A stretch of 64,000 nt of DNA from Liolophura sinensis (GCF_032854445.1 NC_088297.1:1-64000); one strand, 5' to 3'; positions 9,901 to 25,000 are shown, counted from the stretch's first letter. Program-made: numbers and translations. The notes: generated by a model from the sequence alone, not told the origin.

Positions 9901-12900
9901 TTGTAACTGAACATGCAATTATAAGGATTACAATGTTCACTTTGTAACTGAACATGCTATTACAATGATTACAATGTTCATCTTGTAACTGAACATGCTA
10001 TTATGTCGATTACAATCTTCATCTTGCAACTTAGCATGATATTTTAATGATTACAATGTTCATCTTGTAATTGAACGTGCTAATATAATGAATACAATGT
10101 TCATTTTGTAACTGATGATGTTATTATAATGATTACAATATTCATCTTGTAACTGAATATGCTAATGTAATGTTTACAATGTCCATTTCGCAACTGAGCA
10201 TGCTTTTATACTGATTACAATGTCCACCTTGTAACTGAACATGCTATTATAATGATTACAATGTTCATCTTGTAACTGAGCTTGTTTTTATAATGATTAC
10301 AATGTTCACCTTGTAACTGAACATGCTTTTATAATGATTACAATGTTCATCTTGTAATTGAACGTGCTAATATAATGAATACAGTGTTTATTTTGTAACT
10401 GATGATGTTATTATAATGATTACAATATTCATCTTGTAAGTGAATATGCTAATGTAATGATTACAATGTCCATTTTGCTACTGAGCATGCTTTTATACTG
10501 ATTACAATGTTCACCTTGTAACTGATGATGTTTTTTTAATGATTACAATGTTCTTCTTGTAACTTAGCATGCTATTATAATGATGACAATGTTCATTTTG
10601 TAAATGAGCACGCTATTATACTGTTTACAATGTTCATCTTGTAACTGAGCATGCTATTATAATGATTACAATGTTCATCTTGTAATTGAACGTGCTAATA
10701 TAATGAATACAATGTTCATTTTGTAACTGATGATGTTATTATAATGATAACAATATTCATCTTGTAACTGAATATGCTTATGTAATGATTACAATGTTCA
10801 TTTTGCAACTGAGCATGCTTTTATACTTACAATGTCCACCTTGTAACTGAACATGCTATTATAATAATTAGAATGTTCATCTTGTAACTGAGCATGTTTT
10901 TATAAAGATTACAATGTTCACCTTGTAACTGAACATGCTTTTATCATGATTACAATGTTCATCTTGTAATTGAACGTGCTAATGTAATGAATACAATGTT
11001 TACTTTGTAACTGATGATGTTATTATAATGATTACAATATTCATCTTGTAAGTGAATATGCTAATGTAATGATTACAATGTTTATCTTGCAACTGAGCAT
11101 GCTTGTATACTGATTACAATGTTCACCTTGCAACTGATGATGTTTTTATAATGATTACAATGTTCATCTTGTAACTGAACATGCTATTATGTCGATTACA
11201 GTCTTCATCTTGCAACTGAGCATGTTTTTATAATGATTACAATGTTCACCTTGTAACTGAACATGCTTTTATAATGATTACAATGTTTATCTTGTAAGTC
11301 AACGAGCTAATATAATGAATACAATGCTTATGTTGTAACTGATAATGTTATTATAATGATTACAATATTCATCTTGTAAGTGAATATGCTAATGTAATGA
11401 TTACAATGTCCATTTTGCAACTGAGCATGCTTGTATACTGATTACAATGTTTACCTTGAAACTGTTTATGTTTTTATAATGATTACAATGTTCATCTTGT
11501 AACTGAACATGCAATTATAAGGATTACAATGTTCACTTTGTAACTGAACATGCTATTACAATGATTACATTGTTCACCTTGTAACTGAGCACATTATTAT
11601 AATGATGACAATGTTCATCTTGTAACTGAATATGCTATTGTAATGATTACAATGTCCATTTTGCAACTGAGCATGCTTGTATACTGATTACATTGTTCAC
11701 CTTGCAACTGATGATGTTTTTATAATGATTACAATGTTCACTTTGTAACTGAACATGCAATTATAAGGATTACAATGTTCACTTTGTAACTGAACATGCT
11801 ATTACAATGATTACATTGTTCACCTTGTAACTGAGCACATTATTATAATGATTACAATGTTTATCTTGTCAGTGAATATGCTAATGTAAGGATTACAATA
11901 TCCATTTTGCAACTGAGCATGCTTTTATACTGATTACAATGTTCACCTTGTAACTGATGATGTTTTTATAATGATTACAATGTTCATCTTGTAACTACAT
12001 ATGCTATAATAATGATTACAATGTTCATCTTGTAATGAAATATGCTAATATAATGATTGCAATATTCATTTTGTAACTGAGCATGCTATTATATTGATTA
12101 CAATGGTGATTTTGTAACCGTTGACGCTATTATAATGATTACAATGTTTACTTTGTAACTGAACATGCTATTACAATGATTACAATGTTCATCTTGTAAC
12201 TGAACATGCTATTATGTCGATTACAATCTTCATCTTGTAACTGAAAATGATATTATAATGATTACAATGTTTATCTTGCAACTGAGCATGCTATTATAAT
12301 GATTACAATGGTGACTTCGTAACTGATCATGCTATTTTAACTATTACAATGTTCATCTTGTAACTGGGCATGTTTTTATAATGATTACAATGTTCATCTT
12401 GTAACTGAGCACGCTATTGTAATGATTACAATGTTCACCTTGTAACTGAGCACATGATTATAATGATTACAATGTTCATCTTGTAACTGAATATGCTATT
12501 GTAATGATTACAATGTCTATTTTGCAACTGAGCATGCTTGTATACTGATTACAATGTTCACCTTGCAACTGATGATGTTTTAATAATGATTACAATGTTC
12601 ATCTTGTAACTGAACATGCAATTATAAGGATTACAATGTTCACTTTGTAACTGAACATGCTATTACAATGATTACAATGTTCATCTTGTAACTGAACATG
12701 CTATTATGTCGATTACAATCTTCATCTTGCAACTTAGCAAGATATTTTAATGATTACAATGTTCATCTTGTAATTGAACGTGCTAATATAATGAATACAA
12801 TGTTCATTTTGTAACTGATGATGTTATTATAATGATTACAATATTCATCTTGTAACTGAATATGCTAATGTAATGATTACAATGTCCATTTCGCAACTGA

Positions 12901-13606
12901 GCATGCTTTTATACTGATTACAATGTCCACCTTGTAACTGAACATGCTATTATAATGATTACAATGTTCATCTTGTAACTGAGCATGTTTTTATAATGAT
13001 TACAATGTTCACCTTGTAACTGAACATGCTTTTATAATGATTACAATGTTCATCTTGTAATTGAACGTGCTAATATAATGAATACAATGTTTATTTTGTA
13101 ACTGATGATGTTATTATAATGATTACAATATTCATCTTGTAAGTGAATATGCTAATGTAATGATTACAATGTCCATTTTGCTACTGAGCATGCTTTTATA
13201 CTGATTACAATGTTCACCTTGTAACTGATGATGTTTTTTTAATGATTACAATGCTCATCTTGTAACTTAGCATGCTATTATAATGATGACAATGTTCATT
13301 TTGTAAATGAGCACGCTATTATACTGTTTACAATGTTCATCTTGTAACTGAGCATGCTATTATAATGATTACAATGTTCATCTTGTAATTGAACGTGCTA
13401 ATATAATGAATACAATGTTCATTTTGTAACTGATGATGTTATTATATGATTACAATATTCATCTTGTAACTGAACATGCTATTATGATTACAATTTTCAT
13501 CTTGTAACTGAGCTTTCTATTATAATGATTACAATGTTTACCTTGTAAGTGAGCGTGCTAATATAATGTTTACAATGTTTATCTTGTAACTGAGCATGCT
13601 ATTATA
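6982..13606 (+). repeat. 41-bp satellite array, segment A1
   Basis: About 6.6 kb of uninterrupted 41-bp monomers between blocks 1 and 2, in the same orientation as A0. Internal long-period repetition is clear: the rare variant GATAACAATATTC appears at about 9151 and 10747, 1,596 bp apart (39 monomers minus 3 bp), within larger duplicated stretches. A few monomers carry 3-bp losses, for example ATACTTACAATG near 7591, 9225 and 10822. The segment ends with the ordered series GAGCTTTCTATTAT, GTGAGCGTGCTAATAT, TGAGCATGCTATTATA that also precedes blocks 3-5. No gene-like content. Confidence 0.97.
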
Positions 13607-13845
13607 AAACACGAGTCTCTTTAACTGGATTTAGTCTATTTCAGCTGAGGGGAAAAATGAAAGATTTAGTGTGGATAATGTGTGGGGATAAGATGAGCTT
13701 TATACCGTGTATTTGGTCCAAACTGCATCTTTGTACCGTTGATCGTTGAGAAGAAATAGAAGGCATTTCTCAATATTGGCACTTAAGAGATGGTGCCAGC
13801 TAGGAAATCAGCTCTAACCCCAGTGTTCCATGTGGGATTACAGAG

Positions 13846-13889
13846 GGCGATGGCGTGCTGACCCCCTCGGTAACTGAGGCCCTCCTCAA
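13846..13889 (-). mobile_element. Truncated head of the AAAT-tail SINE (block 2)
   Basis: About 44 bp beginning GGCGATGGCGTGCTGACC on the plus strand, identical to the head of the SINE at 5084-5276. The B box, body and tail were removed by the deletion shared by blocks 2-5. Equivalent remnants lie at 20331-20374, 26363-26406 and 31621-31664. Confidence 0.85.
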
Positions 13890-14136
13890 ACAAAAATTAA
13901 ATAAGTAAGTAAAATGTAAAACGTTGTGAGGCCGATAGAAAATCATGTGTTTCTCTAACTGATTTCACTCCAATATATTCTTTCATCCAGCGTGTTGACA
14001 GAGTCATTGGAATTCGGATGTTTAAATGGTTTCAAGCAACGAAGTATCATTACTTCAAGATATTAATATAACCTGAATTTAGGCAGCTTCTAAACCTGGA
14101 TCACTGTGTTTTCCTGAATCGTTGATTAAATCAATT

Positions 14137-14270
14137 AACACCATACTGAATCTCTGTTGCACCGTAAACACCATCCTGAATCTCTGCTGCACAGTAAATA
14201 CCATCCTGAAACTCTGCTACACAGTAAGCACCATCCTGAATCTCTGCTGCACAGTAAACACCGTCAGGAA
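14137..14270. repeat. 30-bp minisatellite (block 2)
   Basis: Same 4.4-copy 30-bp tandem array as at 5524-5657, in the same unit order, 8,613 bp downstream. It generates the spurious open frames at 14157-14342 (plus) and 14131-14388 (minus). Confidence 0.92.
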
Positions 14271-14334
14271 TTTTACACTGACTGCGATCAGATAGCATTT
14301 TTCTGTATAGACATGTATGTCGCTGTGCAACTGT

Positions 14335-14699
14335 GTGAGTGAGTGAGTGCTTGGGGTTTAACGTCGTACTCAACAATTTTTCAGTCATATGACGACGAAG
14401 GAATCATTAGGGTGCATGCACGTGTAATGTGCCTCCTTGTTGCAGGACGGATTTTCACCGCTCTTTTATTTAGTGCTGCATCACTGAGACGACTTACCGA
14501 AGGCAAGTAAGCCGCCCCGCCCGAGCCATTATACTGAAACGGGTCAACCAGTCGTTGCACTATCCCCTTCATGCTGAACGCCAAACGAGGATGTCACAAC
14601 TTCCTCTTTTAAAGTCTTAGGTGTGACTCGACCAAGGATTGATCCTGGATCTACCGGTCCCGAAGCGGACGTTCTACCAACTGTGCTATCCGGGCCGGT
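14335..14699 (-). mobile_element. tRNA-derived SINE (block 2 copy)
   Basis: Orthologous-by-duplication copy of the SINE at 5722-6086, same insertion site and length. The right flanking duplication CTGTGCAACTGA (14700-14711) is intact; the left one has a single change (CAACTGTGTGAG). The A box TAGCACAGTTGG is retained. GACGTTCTACC replaces GACGCTCTACC in the tRNA-like head, a change shared with block 3. The open frame at 14381-14584 is a shadow. Confidence 0.85.
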
Positions 14700-15594
14700 C
14701 TGTGCAACTGACGATCAGATAACATTTATCTGTAAAGACATGTATGTCTCTGCGCCATTTACTGTACCTATGTCTTTCACTTCAGGCAAACCTTAGTCCT
14801 CCCATACATAACTCCACCTGACAAGGCTCCTACTCAGGCTATTTTATTTCCTAGTGAAAGGAAGGCTTTAAGTATACATGTTTGTACATATAATATTAGC
14901 GGTGCGAGTTTTCAGTAATCCACAATTAACATATAACAGACCTATCAAAACCCTCACAGAATCCAAACGAAGTCCACCGTAAGCACTCTGGAAAAAACAT
15001 ATTAGGAGCTCAAGTACGTCTATATTGCAATTTTTATTTCATTTCTAACATGATGAGATCACAGAGCTGTTACATTTATCTGTCAAAACCGTTAGTTTAA
15101 TAAGGTACATATTTGTCCTGAAAGAAAGAGACAAAGTTATTGATCTCATTAACGTACGTGTACCTGCCGACCAGCATCAGTTACGATTGTCAGCAAGACT
15201 AGTCCCGATATAGAAGAACCGTAGAGAAAACCATCAAAGAATTGGGGTCGAATTTTCTGATCTTATTGCAGTCAGATTAATTTCACAGATATCGTATTCT
15301 ACACATTTGGCCCATTGCCAGAACGCTGCAAATAGGGGTGCGAAACAATGCATGTATTTTTCATTGAGGAATGAAGAAAATGGTTTTAAAAAAGGACAAA
15401 CTTAAGTTCTCTTAAATATGCATACCTGTAGTTTCCGTTTTGAAAGGCTAAACAGTCTAACAAAGGGCCACTTGACTTAAGAACATGCCTATTACAATAT
15501 TACATGTAATTAACATAAATACGATATGATGGCGTTTAGTTAAACTAAGGTGAATATACCAGAGTTTGGAAGCGATTTATTCTAAAAATATTTC

Positions 15595-18500
15595 TTACAA
15601 TGTTCATCTTGTAACTGAATATGCTATTGTAAACATTACAATGTCCATTTTGCAACTGAGCATGCTTGTATACTGATTACAATGTTCACCTTGCAACTGA
15701 TGATGTTTTTATAATGATTACAATGTTCATCTTGTAACTGAACATGCAATAATAAGGATTACAATGTTCACTTTGTAACTGAACATGCTATTACAATGAT
15801 TACAATGTTCATCTTGTAAATAAACATGCTAATATGTCGATTACAATCTTCATCTTGCAACTGAGCATGATATTATAATGATTACAATGTTCATCTTGTA
15901 TTTGAGCATGCTATTACAATGATTACAATGTTCATCTTGTAACTGAACATGCTATTATGTCGATTCCAATCTTCATCTTGCAACTTAGCATGATATTTTA
16001 ATGATTACAATGTTCATCTTGTAATTGAACGTGCTAATATAATGAATACAATGTTTATTTTGCAACTGATGATGTTATTATAATGATTACAATATTCATC
16101 TTGTAACTGAATATGCAAATGTAATGATTACAATGTCCATTTTGCAACTGAGCATGCTTTTATACTGATTACAATGTCCACCTTGTAACTGAACATGCTA
16201 TTATAATGATTACAATGTTCATCTTGTAACTGAGCATGTTTTTATAATGATTACAATGTTCACCTTGTAACTGAACATGCTTTTATAATGATTACAATGT
16301 TCATCTTGTAACTGGGCATACTAGTATAATGATTACAATATTAATTTTGTAACTAAGCGTGCTTTTATACTGATTACAATCTTCATCCTGTAACTCAGCA
16401 TGCTATTATAATGATTACAATGTTCATGTTGTAACTGAACATGCTATTGTACTGATAACAATGTTCATCTTGTAACTGGGCATGTTTTTATAATGATTAC
16501 AATGTTCACCTTGTAACTGAACATGCTATTATAATGATTACAATGTTCATCTTGTAATTGAACGTGCTAATATAATGAATACAATGTTCATTTTGTAACT
16601 GATGATGTTATTATTATGATTACAATATTCATCTTGTAACTGAACATGCTATTATGATTACAATGTTCATCTTGTAACTGGGCATACTAGTATAATAATT
16701 ACAATATTAATTTTGTAACTGAACATGCAATTATAAGGATTACAATGTTCACTTTGTAACTGAACATGCTATTACAATGATTACAATGTTCATCTTGTAA
16801 CTGAACATGCTATTATGTCGATTACAATCTTCATCTTGCAACTTAGCATGATAATTTAATGATTACAATGTTCATCTTGTAATTGAACGTGCTAATATAA
16901 TGAATACAATGTTCATTTTGTAACTGATGATGTTATTATAATGATTACAATATTCATCTTGTAACTGAATATGCTAATGTAATGATTACAATGTCCATTT
17001 TGCAACTGAGCATTCTTTTATACTGATTACAAAGTCCACCTTGTAACTGAACATGCTATTATAATGATTACAATGTTCATCTTGTAACTGAGCATGTCTT
17101 TATAGTGATTACAATGTTCACCTTGTAACTGAACATGCTTTTATAATGATTACAATGTTCATCTTGTAATTGAACGTGCTAATATAATGAATACAATGTT
17201 TATTTTGTAACTGATGATGTTATTATAATGATTACAATATTCATCTTGTAAGTGAATATGCTAATGTAATGATTACAATGTCCATTTTGCAACTGAGCAT
17301 GCTTTTATACTGATTACAATGTTCACCTTGTAACTGATGATGTTTTTATAATGATTACAATGTTCATCTTGTAACTGAACATGCAATTATAAGGATTACA
17401 ATGTTCACTTTGTAACTGAACATGCTATTACAATGATTACATTGTTCACCTTGTAACTGAGCACATTATTATAATGATTACAATGTTCATCTTGTAACTG
17501 AATATGCTATTGTAATGATTACAATGTCCATTTTGCAACTGAGCATGCTTGTATACTGATTACAATGTTCACCTTGCAACTGATGATGTTTTTATAATGA
17601 TTACAATGTTCACTTTGTAACTGAACATGCTATTACAATGATTACAATGTTCATCTTGTAAGTGAATATGCTAATGTAATGATTACAATGTCCATTTTGC
17701 AACTGAGCATGCTTTTATACTGATTATAATGTTCACCTTGTAACTGATGATGTTTTTATAATGATTACAATGTTCATCTTGTAACTACATATGCTATAAT
17801 AATGATTACAATGTTGATCTTGTAATGAAATATGCTAATATAATGATTGCAATATTCATTTTGTAACTGAGCATGCTATTATATTGATTACAATGGTGAT
17901 TTTGTAACCGTTGACGTTATTATAATAATTACAATGTTTACTTTGTAACTGAACATGCTATTACAATGATTACAATGTTCATCTTGTAACTGAACATGCT
18001 ATTATGTCGATTACAATCTTCATCTTGTATCTGAAAATGATATTATAATGATTACAATGTTCATCTTGCAACTGAGCATGCTATTATAATGATTACAATG
18101 TTCACTTCGTAACTGATCATGCTATTTTAACTATTACAATGTTCATCTTGTAACTGGGCATGTTTTTATATTTATTACAATGTTCATCTTGTAACTGAGC
18201 ACGCTATTGTAATGATTACAATGTTCACCTTGTAACTGAGCACATGATTTTAATGATTACAATGTTCATCTTGTAACTGAATATGCTATTGTAATGATTA
18301 CAATGTCCATTTTGCAACCGAGCATGCTTGTATACTGATTACAATGTTCACCTTGCAACTGATGATGTTTTTATAATGATTACAATGTTCATCTTGTAAC
18401 TGAACATGCAATTATAAGGATTACAATGTTCACTTTGTAACTGAACATGCTATTACAATGATTACAATGTTCATCTTGTAACTGAACATGCTATTATGTC

Positions 18501-20091
18501 AATTACAATCTTCATCCTGCAACTTAGCATGATATTTTAATGATTACAATGTTCATCTTGTAATTGAACGTGCTAATATAATGAATACAATGTTCATTTT
18601 GTAACTGATGATGTTATTATAATGATTACAATATTCATCTTGTAACTGAATATGCTAATGTAATGATTACAATGTCCATTTTGCAACTGAGCATGCTTTT
18701 ATACTGATTACAAAGTCCACCTTGTAACTGAACATGTTATTATAATGATTACAATGTTCACTTTGTAACTGAGCATGTTTTTATAAAGATTACATTGTTC
18801 ACCTTGTAACTGATGATGTTTTTATAATGATTACAATGTTCATCTTGTAACTGAACATGCAATTATAAAGATTACAATGTTCACTTTGTAACTGAACATG
18901 CTATTACAATGATTACAATGTTCATCTTGTAACTGAACATGCTATTATGTCAATTACAATCTTTATCCTGCAACATAGCATGATATTTTAATGATTACAA
19001 TGTTCATCTTGTAATTGAACGTGCTAATATAATGAATACAATGTTCATTTTGTAACTGATGATGTTATTATAATGATTACAATATTCATCTTGTAACTGA
19101 ACATGCTATTATGATTACAATTTTCATCTTGTAACTGAGCTTTCTTTTATAATGATTACAATGTTTACTTTGTAAGTGAGCGTGCTAATATAATGATTAC
19201 AATGTTTATCTTGTAACTGAACGTGCTAATATAATGAATACAATGTTTATTTTGTAACTGATGATGTTATTATAATGATTACAATATTCATCTTGTAAGT
19301 GAATATGCTAATGTAATGATTACAATGTCCATTTTGCAACTGAGCATGCTTTTATACTGATTACAATGTTCACCTTGTAACTGATGATGTTTTTATAATG
19401 ATTACAATGTTCACCTTGTAACTTAACATGCTATTATAATGATGACAATGTTCATTTTGTAAATGAGCATGCTATTATACTGTTTACAATGTTCATCTTG
19501 TAACTGAGCATGCTATTATAATGATTACAATGTTCATCTTGTAACCGTTGACGCTATTATAATGATTACAATGTTCACTTTGTAACTGAACATGCTATTA
19601 CAATGATTACAGTGTTCGTCTTGTAACTGAACATGCTATTATGTCGATTACAATCTTCATCTTGTAACTGAAAATGATATTATAATGATTACAATGTTTA
19701 CCTTGCAACTGAACATGCTATTATAATGATTACAATGTTCACTTCGTAACTGAACATGCTATTATAAGTATTACAATGTTCATCTTGTAACTGGGCATGG
19801 TTTTATAATGATTACAATGTTCACCTTGTAACTGAACATGCTATTATAATGATTACAATGTTCATCTTGTAATTGAACGTGCTAATATAATGAATACAAT
19901 GTTCATTTTGTAACTGATGATGTTATTATAATGATTACAATATTCATCTTGTAACTGAACATGCTATTATGATGACAATTTTCATCTTGTAACTGAGCTT
20001 TCTATTATAATGATTACAATGTTTACCTTGTAAGTGAGCGTGCTAATATAATGATTACAATGTTTATCTTGTAACTGAGCATGCTATTATA
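15595..20091 (+). repeat. 41-bp satellite array, segment A2
   Basis: About 4.5 kb of head-to-tail 41-bp monomers between blocks 2 and 3. From about 17240 to its end it matches segment A4 at a near-constant offset: the rare variant TGATTATAATGTTC is at 17721 here and at 29257 there (11,536 bp). Other shared rare variants are GTTGATCTTGTAATG, TTTATATTTATTAC and GCAACCGAGCATGC. Relative to A4 it has 246 extra bp (six monomers), within about 18.5-18.8 kb. Nothing gene-like. Confidence 0.97.
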
Positions 20092-20621
20092 AAACACGAG
20101 TCTATTTAACTGGATTTAGTCCATTTCAGCTGAGGGGATAAATGAAAGATTTAGTCTGGATAATGTGTGGGGATAAGATGAGCTTTTTAGCATGTATTTG
20201 GTCCAAACTGCATCTTTGTACCGTTGATCGTTGAGAAGAAATAGAAGGCATTTCTCAATATTGGCTCTTAAAAGATAGTGCCAGCTAGGAAATCAGCTTT
20301 AACCCCAGTGTTCCATGTGGGATTACAGAGGGCGATGGCGTGCTGACCCCCTCGGTAACTGAGGCCCTCCTCAAACAAAAATTAAATAAGTAATTAAAAT
20401 GTAAAACGTTGTGAGGCCGATAAAAAATCATGTGTTTCTCTAACTGATTTCACTCCAATTTATTCTTTCATCCAGCGTGTTGACAGAGTCAGTGGAATTC
20501 GGATGTTTAAATGGTTTCAAGCAACGCAGTATCATTACTTCAAGATATTAATATAACCTGAAGTCAGGCAGCTTCTAAACCTGGATCACTGTGTTTTCCT
20601 GAATCGTTGATTAAATCAATT

Positions 20622-20755
20622 AACACCATACTGAATCTCTGTTGCACCGTAAACACCATCCTGAATCTCTGCTGCACAGTAAATACCATCCTGAAACTCT
20701 GCTACACAGTAAGCACCATCCTGAATCTCTGCTGCACAGTAAACACCGTCAGGAA
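20622..20755. repeat. 30-bp minisatellite (block 3)
   Basis: Same 30-bp tandem array as in block 1. The open frame at 20642-20875 runs through it into the SINE tail because of the 2-bp loss there; it is a shadow. Confidence 0.92.
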
Positions 20756-20819
20756 TTTTACACTGACTGCGATCAGATAGCATTTTTCTGTATAGACATG
20801 TATGTCGCTGTGCAACTGA

Positions 20820-21182
20820 GTGAGAGTGAGTGCTTGGGGTTTAACGTCGTACTCAACAATTTTTCAGTCATATGACGACGAAGGAATCATTAGGGTGCAT
20901 GCACGTGTAATGTGCCACCTTGTTGCAGGACGGATTTTCACCGCTCTTTTATTTAGTGCTGCATCACTGAGACGACTTACCGAAGGCAAGTAAGCCGCCC
21001 CGCCCGAGCCATTATACTGAAACGGGTCAACCAGTCGTTGCACTATCCCCTTCATGCTGAACGCCAAACGAGGATGTCAGAACTTCCTCTTTTAAAGTCT
21101 TAGGTGTGACTCGACCAAGGATTGGTCCTGGATCTACCGGTCCCGAAGCGGACGTTCTACCAACTGTGCTATCCGGGTCGGT
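20820..21182 (-). mobile_element. tRNA-derived SINE (block 3 copy)
   Basis: 363-bp copy of the block SINE with both 12-bp flanking duplications intact (20808-20819 and 21183-21194). One tail repeat has lost 2 bp. The head has further substitutions (GGACCAATCCT at the B box; ACCCGGATAG in place of GCCCGGATAG), while the A box TAGCACAGTTGG is intact. Confidence 0.85.
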
Positions 21183-22077
21183 CTGTGCAACTGACGATCA
21201 GATCACATTTATCTGTAAAGACATGTATGTCTCTGCGCCATTTACTGTACCTATGTCTTTCACTTCAGGCAAACCTTAGTCCTCCCATACATAACTCCAC
21301 CTGACAAGGCTCCTACTCAGGCTATTTTATTTCCTAGTGAAAGGAAGGCTTTAAGTATACATGTTTGTACATATAATATTAGCGGTGCGAGTTTTCAGTA
21401 ATCCACAATTAACATATAACAGACCTATCAAAACCCTCACAGAATCCAAACGAAGTCCACCGTAAGCACTCTGGAAAAAACATATTAGGAGCTCAAGTAG
21501 GTCTATATCGCATTTTTTATTTCATTTCTAACATGATGAGATCACAGAGCTGTTACATTTATCTGTCAAAACCGTTATTTTAATAAGGTACATATTTGTC
21601 CTGAAAGAAAGAGACAAAGTTATTGATCTCATTAACGTACGTGTACCTGCCGACGAGCATCAGTTCCCATTGTCAGCAAGACTAGTCCCGATATAGAAGA
21701 ACCGTAGAGAAAACCATCAAAGAATTGGGGTCGAATTTTCTGATCTTATTGCAGTCAGATTAATTTCACAGATATCGTATTCTACACATTTGGCCCATTG
21801 CCAGTAGGCTGCAAATAGGGGTGCGAAACAATGCATGTATTTTTCATTGAGGAATGAAGAAAATGGTTTTAAAAAAGGACAAACTTAAGTTCTCTTAAAT
21901 ATGCATACCTGTAGTTTCCGTTTTGAAAGGCTAAACAGTCTAACAAAGGGCCACTTGACTTAAGAACATGCCTATTACAATATTACATGTAATTAACATA
22001 AATACGATATGATGGCGTTTAGTTAAACTAAGGTGAATATACCAGAGTTTGGAAGCGATTTATTCTAAAAATATTTC

Positions 22078-25000
22078 TTACAATGTTCATCTTGTAACTG
22101 AATATGCTATTGTAATCATTACAATGTCCATTTTGCAACTGAGCATGCTTGTATACTGATTACAATGTTCACCTTGCAACTGATGATGTTTTTATAATGA
22201 TTGTAATGTTTATCTTGTAACTGAACATGCAATTATAAGGATTACAATGTTCACTTTGTATCTGAACATGCTATTACAATGATTACAATGTTCATCTTGT
22301 AACTAAACATGCTATTATGTCAATTACAATCTTCATCTTGCAACTGAGCATGATATTATAATGATTACAATGTTCATCTTGTAATTGAACGTGCTAATTT
22401 AATGAATACAATGTTCATTTTGTAACTGATGATGTTATTATAATGATTACAATATTCATCTTGTAACTGAATATGCTAATGTAATGATTACAATGTCCAT
22501 TTTGCAACTGAGCATGCTTTTATACTGATTACAATGTCCACCTTGTAACTGAACATGCTATTATAATGATTACAATGTTCATCTTGTAACTGAGCATGTT
22601 TTTATAATGATTACAATGTTCACCTTGTAACTAAACATGCTTTTATAATGATTACAATGTTCATCTTGTAACTGGGCATACTAGTATAATGATTACAATA
22701 ATAATTTTGTAACTGAGCATGCTATTATATTGATTACAATCTTCATCTTGTAACTGATGATGTTTTTATAATGATTACAATGTTCATCTTGTAACTTAGA
22801 AGGCTATTATAATGGTGACAATGTTCATTTTGTAAATGAGCACGCTATTATACTGTTTACAATGTTCATGTTGTAACTGAGCATGCTATTATAATGATTA
22901 CAATGTTCATCTTGTAACCGTTGACGCTATTATAATGATTACAATGTTCACTTTGTAACTGAACCTGCTATTACAATAATTACAATGTTCGTCTTGTAAC
23001 TGAACATGCTATTATGTCGATTACAATCTTCATCTTGTAACTGAAAATGATATTATAATGATTACAATGTTTATCTTGAAACTGAGCATGCTATTATGAT
23101 GATTACAATGTTCACTTCGTAACTGAACATGCTATTAGAAGTATTACAATGTTTATCTTGTAACTGGGCATGTTTTTATAATGATTACAATGTTCACCTT
23201 GTAACTGAACATGCTATTATAATGATTACAATGTTCATCTTGTAATTGAACGTGCTAATATAATGAATACAATGTTCATTTTGTAACTCATGATGTTATT
23301 ATAATGATTACAATATTCATCTTGTAACTGAACATGCTATTATGATTACAATGTTCATCTTGTAACTGGGCATACTAGTATAATAATTAAAATATTAATT
23401 TTGTAACTGAACATGCATTTATAAGGATTACAGTGTTCACTTTGTAACTGAACATGCTATTACAATGATTACAATGTTCATCTTGTAACTGAACATGCTA
23501 TTTTGTCGATTACAATCTTCATCTTTCAACTTAACATGATATTTTAATGATTACAATGTTCATCTTGTAATTGAACGTGCTAATATAATGAATACAATGT
23601 TCATTTTGTAACTGATGATGTTATTATAATGATTACAAAATTCATCTTGTAACTGAATATGCTAATGTAATGATTACAATGTCCATTTTGCAACTGAGCA
23701 TTCTTTCATACTGATTACAATGTCCACCTTGTAACTGAACATGCTATTATAATGATTACAATGTTCATCTTGTAATTGAACGTGCTAATATAATGAATAC
23801 AATGTTCATTTTGTAACTGATGATGTTATTATAATGATTACAATATTCATCTTGTAAGTGAATATGCTAATGTAATGATTACAATGTCCATTTTGCAACT
23901 GAGCATGCTTTTATACTGATTACAATGTTCACCTTGTAACTGATGATGTTTTTATAATGATTACAATGTTCATCTTGTAACTTAGCATGCTATTATAATG
24001 ATGACAATGTTCATTTTGTAAATGAGCACGCTATTATACTGTTTACAATGTTCATCTTGTAACTGAGCATGCTATTATAATGATTACAATGTTCATCTTG
24101 TAACCGTTGACGCTATTATAATGATTACAATGTTCACTTTGTAACTGAACATGCTATTACAATGATTACAATGTTCGTCTTGTAACTGAACATGCTATTA
24201 TGTCGATTACAATCTTCATCTTGTAACTGAAAATGATATTATAATGATTACAATGTTTATCTTGAAACTGAGCATGCTATTATAATGATTACAATGTTCA
24301 CTTCGTAACTGAACATGCTACTAGAAGTATTACAATGTTTATCTTGTAACTGGGCACGTTTTTATAATGATTACAATGTTCACCTTGTAACTGAACATGC
24401 TATTATAATAATTACAATGTTCATCTTGTAATTGAACGTGCTAATATAATGAATACAATGTTCATTTTGTAACTGATGATGTTATTATAATGATTACAAT
24501 ATTCATCTTGTAACTGAACATGCTATTTTGATTACAATGTTCATCTTGTAACTGGGCATACTAGTATAAAAATTAAAATATTAATTTTGTAAATGAGCAT
24601 GCTATTATACTGATTACAATGTTCATCTTGTAACTGAACATGTTATTATACTAATTACATTCTTCATCTTGTAATTAAGCATGCTATTATAATGATTACA
24701 TTGCTGATCTTGTATTTGAGCATGCTATTATAATGATGACAATGTTCATCTTGTAACTGAGCATACTAGTATAATGATTACAATGTTCATCTTGTAACTA
24801 AGCATAATATTATAATAATTACAATGTTCAGTTTGTAATTGAGCATGCTATTATACTGATCACAATGTTCATCTTGTAACTGCACATCCTAATATAATGA
24901 TTACAATGTTCACCTTGTAAATGAACATGCCATTACAATAATTACAATATTTATCTTGTAACTGAACATGCTATTATATCGATTACAATCCTCACGTTTT

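Larger units (their letters stand above)
13607..15594. repeat. Interspersed block, copy 2 (short form)
   Basis: 1,988 bp, equal to block 1 minus the 853-bp segment; the deletion junction is between 13845 and 13846. Left junction CTATTATAAAACACGAG, right junction TTTCTTACAATG, same satellite phase as block 1. Diagnostic variants shared with block 4 are GTGTGGATAATG (about 13669), GAATTTAGGCAG and CCGACCAGCATC. It shares GAGGATGTCA and GACGTTCTACC with block 3 instead, so it is a mosaic. Contains the SINE, the minisatellite and the SINE-head remnant listed separately. Nothing else recognised. Confidence 0.95.
20092..22077. repeat. Interspersed block, copy 3 (short form)
   Basis: 1,986 bp; carries the same deletion (junction 20330/20331). 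Its 2-bp shortfall against block 2 lies in the SINE tail (GAGTGAGAGTGAG). Left-half variants group it with block 5: TCTATTTAACTGG, GTCCATTTCAGC, GGCTCTTAAAAGATAG, AAGTAATTAAAATG, AACGCAGTATC. In the right half CCAGTAGGCTGC groups it with block 4. A plus-strand open frame at 21122-21304 has no counterpart in the other copies and is not a gene. Confidence 0.95.
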
